Positions 30,628 to 40,541 of a DNA stretch of 64,000 bases are shown in pieces (positions within the stretch are counted from its first letter, which is position 1; every line of letters begins with the position of its first letter). The stretch is from Mucidula mucida (lineage: Eukaryota; Basidiomycota; Agaricomycetes; Agaricales; Physalacriaceae), in the NCBI GenBank assembly GCA_015501055.1, contig JADNYV010000061.1:1-64000 (forward strand), given 5' to 3'. The notes under the pieces were generated by a model that was not told the origin of the DNA, did not search any database, and saw nothing but the letters and a program-made list of their open reading frames with translations. Both the position numbers and the translations under genes were made by a program.

Positions 30628-31122
30628 ATTGTTCCGATTATTTTCTACTTAGTTTGCTCCTATAAAGATACTATTCGACTTGGACTCTTATTTCTTACTC
30701 TTCTTTCCATATAAGATATATGTACCAATATGCTTGTTCAACTTACAAGGACTCGGTCGCGCTTGAATCTCGGTCTGTATCGCGGTGGCAAGAAAGCGGA
30801 CATCTCGGACCGGAAGCCAAGTCCTTGCACATCAACCACCATTGGCATCTTCTTGTCCTTGCTCCCCACTGAGAGAAACTTCGACCGACATGCTGCTACA
30901 GCACAGGAAGAACCCAACTTTTCCAAGCACAACCAGTTCCGAGCTTACTAGGTCAATAGGCTTCTGCGTGTTGTAGTCGGACGTTCCTTCAGTACATCTA
31001 GAATGGTGAGCAAGGACCGTACTTCTGCTTTCTCACTGATGGACCACAAGTTCCAAGGTCAAAAAACTCTCTGTCGACGCCACGTTGACTGAGTATCGTT
31101 CCCTGGGAGAACCACAAAGCGC
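30628..31122. other. Intergenic part of the left arm
   Basis: No convincing gene. Short open frames only. The sequence is conserved with the right arm and, more weakly, with 23757-24200. Confidence 0.45.
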
Positions 31123-32025
31123 ATGGCCCCGCTGGTCTTTCTCACTCCAGCTCAAATCCTCAAGAGGCACGGCTCTGTTTGCGATAGATCGCAAACAGAG
31201 GAGGACGCCCATATCCTCAAGTGTCAGGACGAATACGACTCTGTGCAACCAAGTGTTGGCAGATTCGCTTGCTCTCCGGCCAATCCCAGTAGGCCTCCGG
31301 AATCACAGTGGGAACATCGAGCCTATTCCGGCGGATATAATGCAAGTCGACGGAGCTGTCTATGGTGGGGCAACCCCAGCTGTACCGACTTGCTTGAATG
31401 AGACGGTATGCTGCTTCTTCTCGTTTCAGTTCATTCTCAAGCTTCCTCTAGATGTTCAAGAAAGCCATCGATGCGCCCATGAGTTTCGCAACGCAGGATG
31501 CAGCGTACACGCCCATACCGACGAATCGCTATACCGGTCACGTCAACTCTCTTTCCCAGACACGCGAATTTTCATTTGAATTGGGTACGCCCTATCCAGC
31601 CACCCATCGTCGAGCAGAGATTGGTGACATCGACTCACATAGGCTTCGGGACCTTGTTTTAAGCAACGATGCCGTCGAGGACACTATCATGTTGGGTAAG
31701 TCTCCTTGATTTTTCGTTCATGGTAGATAATTAAAATGGTAATGTAGATACGGAGACTCAAGTCATGAATCACAGCCTTTCGCTCCCGCCGTCGAGCGTT
31801 GAGAAGACCGCGCGCTTTCAGATCCTCAAGGCTCAAAAGCCCCGTTTCGTTTTGGGTGCGCCATCAGGATCGCAGGTCAGTATACCTCATAGTCTACGAA
31901 GAAAATGGATTGCATCGGGAGCCTTCTCGGCCAGAGGTTCTCAACGACTTTGGAAATCCGCAGCTTTCGTGGTGGTGCGTTATCACTGGTCTACATATAT
32001 GGGAATCTCCTTCTAACGTGCTGTA
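31123..32025 (+). pseudogene. Gene X, left-arm copy: unrecognised multi-exon gene with a probable frameshift
   Basis: Not recognised. The model starts at ATG 31123 (MAPLVFLTPAQILKRHG). Possible introns: GTCAGG...TTGGCAG (about 31220-31262), GTATGC...CTCTAG (about 31405-31451) and GTAAGT...AATGTAG (about 31695-31747). Conceptual segments include SLALRPIPVGLRNHSG, DAPMSFATQDAAYTPIPT and TETQVMNHSLSLPP. After GAPSGSQ (about 31876) this copy has one extra T compared with the right arm, which shifts the final 50 or so codons. No signal peptide or membrane segment is obvious. It is nearly identical to 61118-62020. Gene reality rests on conservation and good splice sites, not homology. Confidence 0.45.
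31173..31200. repeat. Perfect 13-bp-stem hairpin inside gene X
   Basis: CTCTGTTTGCGAT at 31173-31185, a 2-nt AG loop, then its exact complement at 31188-31200. It is also present in the right-arm copy (about 61943-61970). Confidence 0.85.
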
Positions 32026-32540
32026 GGATAGCAAAATCCCAGCGAAAATGCGTATAATTCTGTTCCATTAACGTTTGATCTCGAAGCCTCTGTCTGCTCT
32101 CTAGTTCTCAGATGGCATCCCACTTGTCCGAAAAGCAAGATTATTCCTCCTTGCGGAAGGGGTTTCGACGTTCTGACATTGTCGTCGACATCTCTCGTCC
32201 AAAGCCGGCCGTGCAATCCCTATCAACAGGGCAAATCTAAATCCCCGCTTTCCATCAACCTTGTCTGCTCTAAATGACGCGTACTCTCCATGGATGAACA
32301 CCTGTGTTGCACCCTACTCCCGCTGTGACTGTGTACCAATCTCCAGCGATGCTTCCAATATCCATCATCACCTGTCAGATGTTGAGTTTGGTTACGTGCG
32401 GTCTCTCGCAGTGCACAAGCTTGAAGGGTAGAATTGTGCCATCATCGAGATTTTAGACTACGGTGCCTACGAAGACAGTAACGACATCCGCCGGAAAGAC
32501 AATCCTACTCGTAAATCGAATAATATGTGACTTGACTCTT
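32026..32540. other. Left-arm spacer with F-box-gene-like remnant
   Basis: No intact gene. About 32210-32345 resembles 27885-28045 of the F-box pseudogene. 32380-32540 recurs upstream of the other aerolysin-like copies (about 49005-49140 and 60600-60760). Confidence 0.4.
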
Positions 32541-33365
32541 TCAGAGCCTCATGCTGTTGAGCGTATCCTTCGCACTTGGAGTGACGTTCTCTCTCTTGCG
32601 AGTCCACTCTGCCAATGAGGCCGACGGAACGCTGTCTACGGTGACTGAGCCAGGACCTTCAGGCAAGCGAGCACTCTTGGTGAAGTACTCCTCCGCCATA
32701 ATATTGACAGAGCTGACTTTGGTGGTAAGCGGCTTGTATCCTCCCCACGGGCCAATGTTCCACTCCTGACCCCACGCATCGTTGATGAAGGTGATCTCGT
32801 CGCGGAATTCGAAGCGCTTCTGGTAGAAGATGAGCTCCGAGCGCGGCGGGACGCTGACGGTGATGGTCGTGGTCAAGCTCGAGGTGGTCTCGGTGGTCTT
32901 GAAAGTGCGTCTGCTGTGGTCGACGCCGATGGACATGCCCTCGTAGGATGCACCAAGGTTGAAGCCGTTGGTGACCTCACTGCCCTGGGTGATGGTGAGT
33001 CCGGTCGAGTAGGAGTACTGGTACTGCTGCGTTGCATCGGTGTCGTTGTTCCAAGCAATGAGCTGGACCCACTGGATCCTCTCGAGGAAGCGATTGACAA
33101 CGGCGTACATAGCCTCGTCGCCAGCGCGAGAGTAGATTGTCCTCCGACCGGCGAAGACGCGCGCAGTACCGGTGGCGTTGTATACGCGGTAGCCATATAG
33201 ATCGCGGGGTGCTATGGCAATGTGAGCAGTATGCTCGACACCGCCCTCGACCTGAGTCTGTTGTACACCGGGATCGCTGACGATGACATTCTGTACGGGA
33301 AGGGTTAGACTGAGTATTACTAGAGCCTTTGACCTCACCGTGGGCACGGATGGCTGAGAAGACAT
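32541..33365 (-). CDS. Aerolysin-like beta-pore-forming protein (258 aa)
   Basis: Two exons: 33365-33339 (nine codons, MSSQPSVPT) and 33290-32541, separated by a 48-bp intron (GTGAGG...GTACAG). The protein has an N-terminal beta-rich region, then a long Ser/Thr-rich amphipathic stretch (TGLTITQGSEVTNGFNLG through TTETTSSLTTTITVSVPP), with the alternating pattern of the transmembrane hairpin and pore module of aerolysin/ETX-MTX2 proteins. An aromatic FYQKRFEFRDEITFI segment follows. No signal peptide is seen, as for many fungal cytosolic members. Family assignment is from pattern, not from a search. A TATA box lies upstream at 33435-33443. This is the only one of three copies here with an intact frame. 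Confidence 0.62.
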   Translation of the reverse strand: MSSQPSVPTVRSKALVILSLTLPVQNVIVSDPGVQQTQVEGGVEHTAHIAIAPRDLYGYRVYNATGTARVFAGRRTIYSRAGDEAMYAVVNRFLERIQWVQLIAWNNDTDATQQYQYSYSTGLTITQGSEVTNGFNLGASYEGMSIGVDHSRRTFKTTETTSSLTTTITVSVPPRSELIFYQKRFEFRDEITFINDAWGQEWNIGPWGGYKPLTTKVSSVNIMAEEYFTKSARLPEGPGSVTVDSVPSASLAEWTRKRENVTPSAKDTLNSMRL

Positions 33366-33430
33366 ATTAACAAGCACGATGGACGGAAACGTTGTTAGCT
33401 GAAGTGCTGAAGTATTGGAGTTCTGCACAA

Positions 33431-33790
33431 CTGGCTTTATAGAAATCCGGTGCGCTACTGGCTTCCGATCTCTTAGGCCTTTGTCAAACCAAGCCTCCCT
33501 TCATTGCCCTTGTCATTTCATGGAGAAGTGTCAGGTTGGCCGGCTGCTGACGGTGGCGAACAAGAGTGTGTCGTTACTCGACTATTGAAATCTGCTGCCA
33601 GCGCTCGTCTGGCTGAGAAGAGGCACCCGTTATACGATGTGAGAGTTCTACACAGCGAGCTTTACAGAAATCCAAAGCACGAAAATAACTTGTGGTCTCT
33701 TAGTAGGCGTTCTTCAAAGCAAACCTCCTCAACCCCAGGGAGAAGTGCAAAGTGCCAGGTCACCGGTGGCAAACACTCCGAATCTGGAAC
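33431..33790 (-). promoter_or_regulatory. TATA box and duplicated promoter segment of the aerolysin-like gene
   Basis: CTATAAAG (complement of 33435-33443) lies about 70 bp before the start codon and is conserved upstream of the copies at 49919 and 59781 (ATATAAA in both). The segment 33435-33570 is repeated in direct orientation, with divergence, at about 33660-33790. Confidence 0.5.
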
Positions 33791-35017
33791 CTGGCGTAAA
33801 TTCTTAACTCCACTCTTGAAATGCTCGTCGCACGCGTCTCTCAGTATTATCATCACCCTTACTCTTCAAATTGTCGTTATTTCAGGTCTTCAACATAGCC
33901 ATCGTTCTCATAAGTATATGTCGTGCATCTAGTACACATGCATCGGTAGCAGGCTACTAGTAGCGTCATTCGCCTGTGCAGGGTTCCGCACCGGAACTTT
34001 ATAGTGCGGTTTACGGACACGGCTTTTACAGTTCCTATAACTGTACCGTAAGAGCAACTAAGTATACTTACGGTAGGAGTCGACCCTCCCCTGATACTGT
34101 AGCGTTTCAACCGTAACTTCACAGCCTGTGACCCATTATGGTCTGAAGTTACAGCGAACAGCTTCACAGACCCTTAAATTGCCTTTTTTGGACAGTTCCG
34201 CTTATAGCGGGACCTGAAATTTCCTTATTTGGAGGCTCGTGCCTGACCAAAGTGGTCCGTGACCCGTTATGATGTATATATAGCTTCACTTCAAAGACCC
34301 CCGTGACCTGTTATGTGAATTTGCGGTCAAAACGCTACAGTACCGCGTATTTGGTAAGAACAGAAGACATAGAGACACCAGCGCGGATGAAGAGAGATGA
34401 TTGTCCACAGTAGGTGCGATGCTGTCGCTCTAGCTCCATCTAGCACTCGCTAGATTTCGGCCGTCTTGAGCAACCTCAGGCCTTGAAAGTGTCCTGCACA
34501 TTTCCTTCGACAAAGCGAATAAAGTCGAGCACTGTCTTGATGTAATTTTGCATCCTATAATGGTACTCGTTGAACCGCACCCGCCGCCAGCGAATGATGA
34601 TGATACAAACCCCAATTAGGTCTGATTCATGACCCGCAGTGCGCCACACGTTGTACTATGATTCGCAAAATTATGAAGCATCCACTTCCATCTTGAATAG
34701 TGGAGAAGATCAACGCTCCATCAGAACAGCCAAAGGTTCAACGTATCTTCGGGTGACATCGACATCCCACTTTGTTCTTCTTTCGGAGAGTAGTATGGAC
34801 CTTGCTCACCTCGCAAACAACCCCCGGCCGAGAGAAAAACGGTTTGTGGGCGATAAATTTTCACAGCGAGCGCGAGACACCTCTGATGATAACCGATAAC
34901 GGTCCTGATTCTCAAGATCCCACCTCAGACTGAAATCGATAGCAGAAGCAACATGTGCCCGGAAAGAGCAATGCCCGTCAGTTGCTTTATGCGGTGGCAT
35001 CGGGGGCCTTACGAAAT
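33791..35017. other. Intergenic stretch containing one MITE
   Basis: Apart from the element at 34097-34340, no gene or RNA is recognised. Open frames are short and motif-free. Confidence 0.45.
34097..34340. mobile_element. Small TA-flanked MITE (244 bp)
   Basis: Ends CTGTAGCGTTT...AAACGCTACAG form inverted repeats and are flanked by TA on both sides (34095-34096, 34341-34342). No coding capacity. The internal motif TGACC(C/T)(A/G)TTATG occurs three times. It is consistent with a non-autonomous Tc1/mariner-type element, but its ends differ from the element at 24240-27383. Confidence 0.7.
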
Positions 35018-35020
35018 TCG

Positions 35021-35176
35021 ATATCTCGGGTCGTGAGGAACGAACGAAAGGAGATTATAGTTTATGTACGGATGAGGCAATCAACGTCGATCACTTCTTC
35101 TTGTCTCTTACGACGTTGACTGCCGAAAGTCTCGTCCTGTATTCATCGTATACTCTACAGTCCTTGCTTTTTGGAC
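35021..35176 (+). repeat. Split direct repeat A1 (156 bp)
   Basis: Begins ATATCTCGGGTCGTGAGGAA and ends TTGCTTTTTGGAC. It matches A2 at 40224-40379 almost perfectly (one visible difference, CGTCGA versus CGTTGA). Confidence 0.92.
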
Positions 35177-35243
35177 AACTCTTCTAGTCCTATCTTGACT
35201 TCTGATAACACTCCTTGATCTACTTCATCTCATCCCACCAATA

Positions 35244-36776
35244 ATGTCTGCCACCAACCCCCCTATTCGTGTCCTAGTCGACCCATATGCTCTCGTTTGC
35301 CCGGATTTCTCGTTGCCGGAGTGGAAGGACTCGAGGGAGGATGCTGAGAAGGCTCGGCAGATTACCGAGGCCGAAGCTATTGCTCTCCTTGCGAAGCGGT
35401 GGACGGATGGTAACGACAGGAGTAAAGCTGACTGGGACGCGCAGGTTGCAGCCGACAAGGTTGCTGCTGACGCCGCCGAAGACCAGCGCTTAGCAGCTGA
35501 AAAGCTGGCGGAAGCGGCGGCTCACCGCGCTCGCAAGGACGCGCTTTAGGCCATTATCGACAAGAAGCCTCAGCTAGGCGTTTTCGACTCCAACACCAAG
35601 GCACCTGATTTTGTTCACAGTCTCGTTCACCCTACGGCTTTGAAGCTCGTCCAGGCTCGCTGCTACGTGTCCTTGATGTACTGGACTCCCGACGCGCTGA
35701 AGTCAGCAGCTGACTTGGACGCCTCCGCCGCCAATGACGCTGTCGCGGACGGTTTGCGCGTGCTTCTTGGACAGGAGCCCGTCTCTCGAAAGTTGGCGGG
35801 CGAGAGTGCCATGGACTGGACTTATTTCCCTGAAGCCTACAACAGCTATATCCGCGCAATTATCGCCGACAACTGGCCCGCGGAACACGTTCACGCCCTT
35901 AACGATCTGTTCTTCAAGCTTGGTGGACACGATTTTGCGAAACGTGGAGTCCTTGGAAAGCGTGCGCTCCTCGCCTATTGCGAGAGTATGCGCCGCCTCT
36001 GGCACAATGATTTCGAGGCTGGTCGTGTCTCATTCAATATCGGAGACATCAATGCTACATCCCTGGAAGCCAAGTACAACGAGATCATAGCGAACGAGTC
36101 GACGGCCGCTATTCAGACTGTATGTGCTCTTTTCTCTCTTGTGGCGAAGTATTTACTAATGGTTATCGTTTTCTCCCTCTCTCTTACATATGATATCTTT
36201 GCATTACATTTCACTTGGCCTTCCGATGCCTTGCACATTCAATTGGCCTTCCGATGCCCTACATTTTCATGGACCCTTCCGATGGTCTTCACATTTATTA
36301 TGGCCTTCCGATGCCTTGACATTTCCGTGACACAACAGTCGCATGATTCCAACGCGAGAGCACAGGCGTTGCTGCAGAGACTCGAGAGCGCAGCTCGCTC
36401 AGTGTCGTCATCATCTTCAGCGAAGCGACCCCGTTCGCCTTCCCCACAGCATGGCGCGTCGTCATCCAGACACGACCCCCCACGCCATTTTCACAAGAGC
36501 ACAGGAGGTCAGAGCCCCGTCACCTGTGCCATCTGCTTGGGGTTACACACGGGTGTCTCAGCGTGCCGCGCGACAATACTTTGGAACGGAGGAGCGACGC
36601 GCATACGCAGATGTTCCACTGGCAGCATCAAGACCAAGTCGGGCGGTCGTGTTTGCCTCAACTGGCAAATCCCACGCGGTTGTACCAGTGCATTCCATTC
36701 CGATCGTCACGATTGCTCTGGCTGTGGCTCCAAGGATCATGGCGCCTACAAGTGTCCTCGAGCTCAGAAGGAGTAA
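35244..36776 (+). pseudogene. Gag-like ORF of the Ngaro-like element
   Basis: ATG at 35244 (MSATNPPIRVLVDPYA). An Ala/Glu/Lys-rich coiled-coil-like stretch is followed by an in-frame TAG at 35547-35549, then the frame continues (IIDKKPQLGVFDSNT...). An intron 36120-36338 (219 bp, GTATGT...CAACAG) joins IQT to SHDSNARAQALL. The C-terminus has a Ser/Pro/Arg linker and a Cys/His cluster (CAICLG, then HDCSGCGSKDHGAYKC) resembling the zinc-finger region of DIRS-order gag proteins. Apart from the stop the frame is complete, so the lesion may be recent. Confidence 0.7.
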
Positions 36777-38780
36777 TACACTCACTCCTCTTAAGCCTGA
36801 CAACTGGGAGCGTTTGCTCTCACTGTATGGGCTTAGCCATCGGTATCCACATCTCGTCAACGGTCTTTGCTACGGCTTCAATACGGGCGTTCCGCCCATT
36901 ACATCTACATATACCCCTCCTAATAGCCCATCTATCATCACTAATATCGACGAATTCAATCGTATCATTAGGAACGAGTTTGATTCAAATCGTTACATTG
37001 GTCCATTCTCAAAGCGCGAGTTGGAACACCTCATTGGTCCCTTTCAGAGTTCACCTCTGTCGCTCGTCCCGAAACCTCATACAGACAAGTTGCGCATGGT
37101 TCAGAACTTCTCGTTTCCTCGGACGCCGCGCGACGACGTTTACTCTATCAATCATTTCATCTCTTCAGACGATTTTCCGTGCACATGGGGCACGCTCGAG
37201 GCTGTATGCTTCAAGGTTGCCATGTTGCCACCAGGGTCTTAAGGGGCGATACACGATGTGTCAGAAGCATATCGCAATATACCTATTCATGAATCTCAGT
37301 GGCCCGGAACAGTTGTTCAAATCCCAGGCGACAATTTTGTCGTTGATCCTTATTGTGCTTTTGGTCTCTCTTCCGCATGTGGAGTGTACGGCGGTGTCGG
37401 TGACGCTGCAGCAGACGTTATTCGCGCATCGGGCATTGGTCCTTTATCAAAATGGGTTGACGACCATTTCTTCATGCGCATTCTTCTTCATTTTCTTGAT
37501 GAATACAACGAATACAGACGTCATTTGCGCGCATGCATACTCACACAAGGCGGACGTCGTCAAACAGGCGGTCGCATTTGGTGGAAGGGGGCAGAATCAG
37601 AATCATTCCCACAAGTATTTGATGAGGACATGGCATTTGCTCTGCGAGATTTGTCCGCGACTTCTATTCGCTCAGCAGATGACGCGAAGTATACGTACTG
37701 CTTCGCAGACATCAACACAGTTTCCGAATTGCTGGGTCTACCGTGGAAAACCATCAAAGACTTTCCTTTCTCTTCGGGCGTCGTCCCTTTCACAGGTTAT
37801 CGGCTTCGACATTGAAGCCCGCATGCTCTCCTTGCCTCAGGACCGTCGCGAAAAGTACATTGCATCAATCGTGCTCTGGAATTCAAAGGCGACGCACGAC
37901 AAGAAGGAAACTGAGAAGCTGTATGGGCAGCTCTTATCATGCACGCGAATCATACCCGTTGGACGAGCGTATCTCACAACGTTGGAGCGTTTCCTCGGCA
38001 TTTTCAAAGATACTCCTTTCAAACCACGTACGCCACCGAAAGGTACAGAGCGGGACCTCTTTTGGTGGTCTACACAGTTACAGAACGAACACCTCACTAG
38101 ACGCATTCCTCAACCTGTACAAGTCTGGGATTGTCGCGCGTACTCAGACGCGAGTTCAGGTGTGGGTGTTGCAATCGTCATCGGCAAGTGGTGGCAGGCG
38201 TGGCGACTGGTACCCGGATGGAACGCCTCGCCCGGCCGTGACATACAGTGGGCTGAAGCCATTGGCTTCGAATTATTGGTCCTATGCATCACACGAATCG
38301 GTACAAGACATTCAGTATAGTGGCGTTTTCTTCATTGATTTACGAGTCATTCTAGGTACCAGGGGAAACAAGTTTATCAAGGTCTACGGTGACAACACCC
38401 CCGTCGTTGAGGGCTGGTGGAATAATCGCAGCCGCAACCAAGCCGTCAATGACGTCTTCAAGCGGGTACACGATGTCTGCACCGCGGCTGACATTACTAT
38501 CTTCTCCCGCTACGTCAACACCCACAGTAACCCTGCAGACGCTCCCTCTCGCGGCGAATATGGTTCCACTGCCTTCCTTCTGCCCGACTTTGACTTACCA
38601 GGAGATGTCGCCAACTTCCTCATCCCATGGGATAGCCCGCTCATCGCCGCGGAACACCATCGTGGCAAGGTTTCAGCCCTACCCAAGCCCTCCACTACCG
38701 CGTCTGTTCGTAATGCCTCACCACAGCAGGATTTCGACTGGCTCCCCGAGTCACTCGTTGACGTCAATTCACGTTTCTAA
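36777..38780 (+). pseudogene. Reverse transcriptase/RNase H ORF of the Ngaro-like element
   Basis: Overlaps the end of gag in another frame. RT landmarks: LSLVPKPHTDKLRMVQNFS, DVSEAYRNIPIH and the active-site variant WVDDHFF. A TAA at 37240-37242 interrupts it where related elements have Gln (CAA to TAA), and one frameshift lies near 37795. RNase H residues are present: YSDASSGVG, WAEAIGFEL and YGDNTPVVEGWWNNRS. An intron at 38301-38355 (GTACAA...TTCTAG, 55 bp) is required to join CITRIG to TRGNKFIKVYGDN. The element copies its RNA with this enzyme; this copy cannot. Confidence 0.75.
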
Positions 38781-39994
38781 ACTGCCGGTGAGGCGACAAG
38801 CAGCATGGGTCAAACCATATCCCCTTCATTTAACAATAATCCCTTCACCTCTGCGCGAACATGTGTCTGCACGCGATCGCCTCATCAAGTGGACTCCCGC
38901 GACAACGCGTACTGCCGTGGCCGGCCTTTCAACCATGGACGTTCAGCGTCTCCACGACGTAATCATGTTTGCTTATGCAGATGGTACACTCGAAACCTAT
39001 GGATCCGGCCTATTGTGGTGGCATGTCTTTTGCGACCGTCGGGCTGTCCCAGAAGTGCTGAGATGCCCAGCACCAACTCTTTTAGTATCAAGTTTTATTG
39101 CAACGCTAGCGGGTTCTTACGCTGGCGGAACAATCTCTGGATATGTTGCTGGTGTTCGTGCATGGCACATCATCCATGGCGCGGTCTGGGCAATGAAAGA
39201 CAATGAATTGGACGCTCTACTACGCGCCGCGGACGCTTTGGCACCGGAGTCTTCAAAACGGAAGAAGCGCCTGCCATACACAATTTCCGTCATCGAGACA
39301 CTCTTATCCCACTTCAATCTTGATATTCCTCTCGACGCGGCAGTAGCTGCGTGTTTATCGACAACGTTTTACTCAGCCGCTCGTTTGGGCGAGTTCACCG
39401 TTCGGACATTGACAAGTTTTGATCCAAAAATTCATGTCAAGCCATCAGATGTCAAAATGGTAACGGCGTACATCACTCAGAGACGGTGTTCAACACTAAT
39501 CATTTCCCCACTTACAGATGACAGACCGCAACGGCCTTAAACAGACCACCTTTCATCTGCCTTGGACCAAAGTGTCTCCCACTGGCGAAGATGTGTTCTG
39601 GGCGCGGCAGAACGGCTCAAGCGACCCGGAACATCTTCTCCAAGTGCACTTAACCGTGAATCACCCTCCAGCAAATGGACACCTCTTCGCTTACAAGCAG
39701 AAGGGAAAGTTCAAACCACTCACGAAGGCCGCGTTTCTCAAGCGCGTACATCTGGCGTTTACGAAAGCGAGTCTTGATCCTCTGCAAGGCCATGGGATCC
39801 GAATAGGTGCCACATTGGAATACCTCTTACGTGGGGTTTCATTTGAAGCGGTAAAGACGATCGGCCGGTGGGCTAGTGATGCATTCCTGCGATACCTCCG
39901 AAAACATGCTGTGATTTTAGCTGTATACATGCAGGCGGATCCCGTCGTCCATGAGCGATTTATTACATATACCCTTCCTCCTATTCGAAACTGA
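38780..39994 (+). CDS. Tyrosine recombinase of the Ngaro-like element
   Basis: The recombinase inserts the circular DNA form. Two exons, about 38780-39459 and 39518-39994, joined by a 58-bp intron (GTAACG...TTACAG). The frame runs from the end of the RT/RNase H ORF; the first internal Met is at about 38938 (MDVQRLHDVIM), and the true start is uncertain. The N-terminal core-binding part (FAYADGTLETYGSGLLWW) is followed by the catalytic part: Arg in YSAARLGEFTV, H-x-x-R in GHGIRIG, Trp in GRWASDAFLRYLRKH, and the likely nucleophile Tyr in YMQADP. No stop or frameshift is seen, unlike the other two ORFs. Confidence 0.78.
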
Positions 39995-40100
39995 TAACAC
40001 CATTTACCATATCGTATCACACCACTGTCTTTACACACTCAATCGTTATGCCTCCTACCTCTTGGGATCCTGCAGCGCGTCGGCATACCTCCTTCAAACT

Positions 40101-40220
40101 GGGTTCTTGCAGATCCCTAGAGCTTGTAGGCTGAGTCGGATGGTCTTTTCCGACCATCGCCCAAACCAAATATATTATATCATTGCCAACACATTGCTTG
40201 ATGCGAGTGAAGTACATAAA
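40101..40220 (+). repeat. Split direct repeat B1 (120 bp)
   Basis: Begins GGGTTCTTGCAGATCCCTAG and ends GTACATAAA. It is repeated as B2 at 40422-40541. It contains a short palindrome (GGTCTTTTCCGACC region). Confidence 0.92.
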
Positions 40221-40223
40221 TCA

Positions 40224-40379
40224 ATATCTCGGGTCGTGAGGAACGAACGAAAGGAGATTATAGTTTATGTACGGATGAGGCAATCAACGTTGATCACTTC
40301 TTCTTGTCTCTTACGACGTTGACTGCCGAAAGTCTCGTCCTGTATTCATCGTATACTCTACAGTCCTTGCTTTTTGGAC
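40224..40379 (+). repeat. Split direct repeat A2 (156 bp)
   Basis: Second copy of A1, separated from B1 by only TCA (40221-40223), the joint expected in a circular intermediate. Confidence 0.92.
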
Positions 40380-40421
40380 CACCATCCCTCCCCACATCTT
40401 ACTAACTTAGTCTACTATGTC

Positions 40422-40541
40422 GGGTTCTTGCAGATCCCTAGAGCTTGTAGGCTGAGTCGGATGGTCTTTTCCGACCATCGCCCAAACCAAATATATTATA
40501 TCATTGCCAACACATTGCTTGATGCGAGTGAAGTACATAAA
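40422..40541 (+). repeat. Split direct repeat B2 (120 bp), right end of the element
   Basis: Same as 40101-40220; ends GTACATAAA and is followed by unrelated GGGGGTGG. Confidence 0.92.

Larger units (their letters stand above)
29150..33440 (+). repeat. Left arm of a large inverted duplication
   Basis: About 4.3 kb present again in opposite orientation at about 59680-64000. It holds an F-box gene, gene X and an aerolysin-like gene in both arms. Similarity is near identity over 31000-32500 and lower in the F-box and aerolysin-like parts. The arms are about 26 kb apart. The outer edge of the right arm lies beyond the window. Confidence 0.9.
35018..40541 (+). mobile_element. Ngaro/PAT-like tyrosine-recombinase retrotransposon with split direct repeats
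   Basis: A 5.5-kb element with the order A1 (35021-35176), gag-like ORF, RT/RNase H ORF, tyrosine recombinase ORF, B1 (40101-40220), A2 (40224-40379), B2 (40422-40541). This A1-ORFs-B1-A2-B2 layout and the recombinase in place of an integrase define the PAT/Ngaro branch of the DIRS order. Such elements integrate a circular intermediate and make no target duplication; none is seen here. Stops and a frameshift in gag and RT show the copy is decayed. Three introns sit inside the ORFs. Confidence 0.85.

Noticed and set aside
36563..38320. 585-codon plus-strand open frame as a single gene
   Set aside because: Only its 3' half (from about 37790) follows the RT/RNase H frame; the 5' half is out of frame with the recognisable RT.
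38301..38355. Frameshift between the two RNase H halves of the Ngaro-like element
   Set aside because: A 55-bp GT-AG intron joins them in frame.
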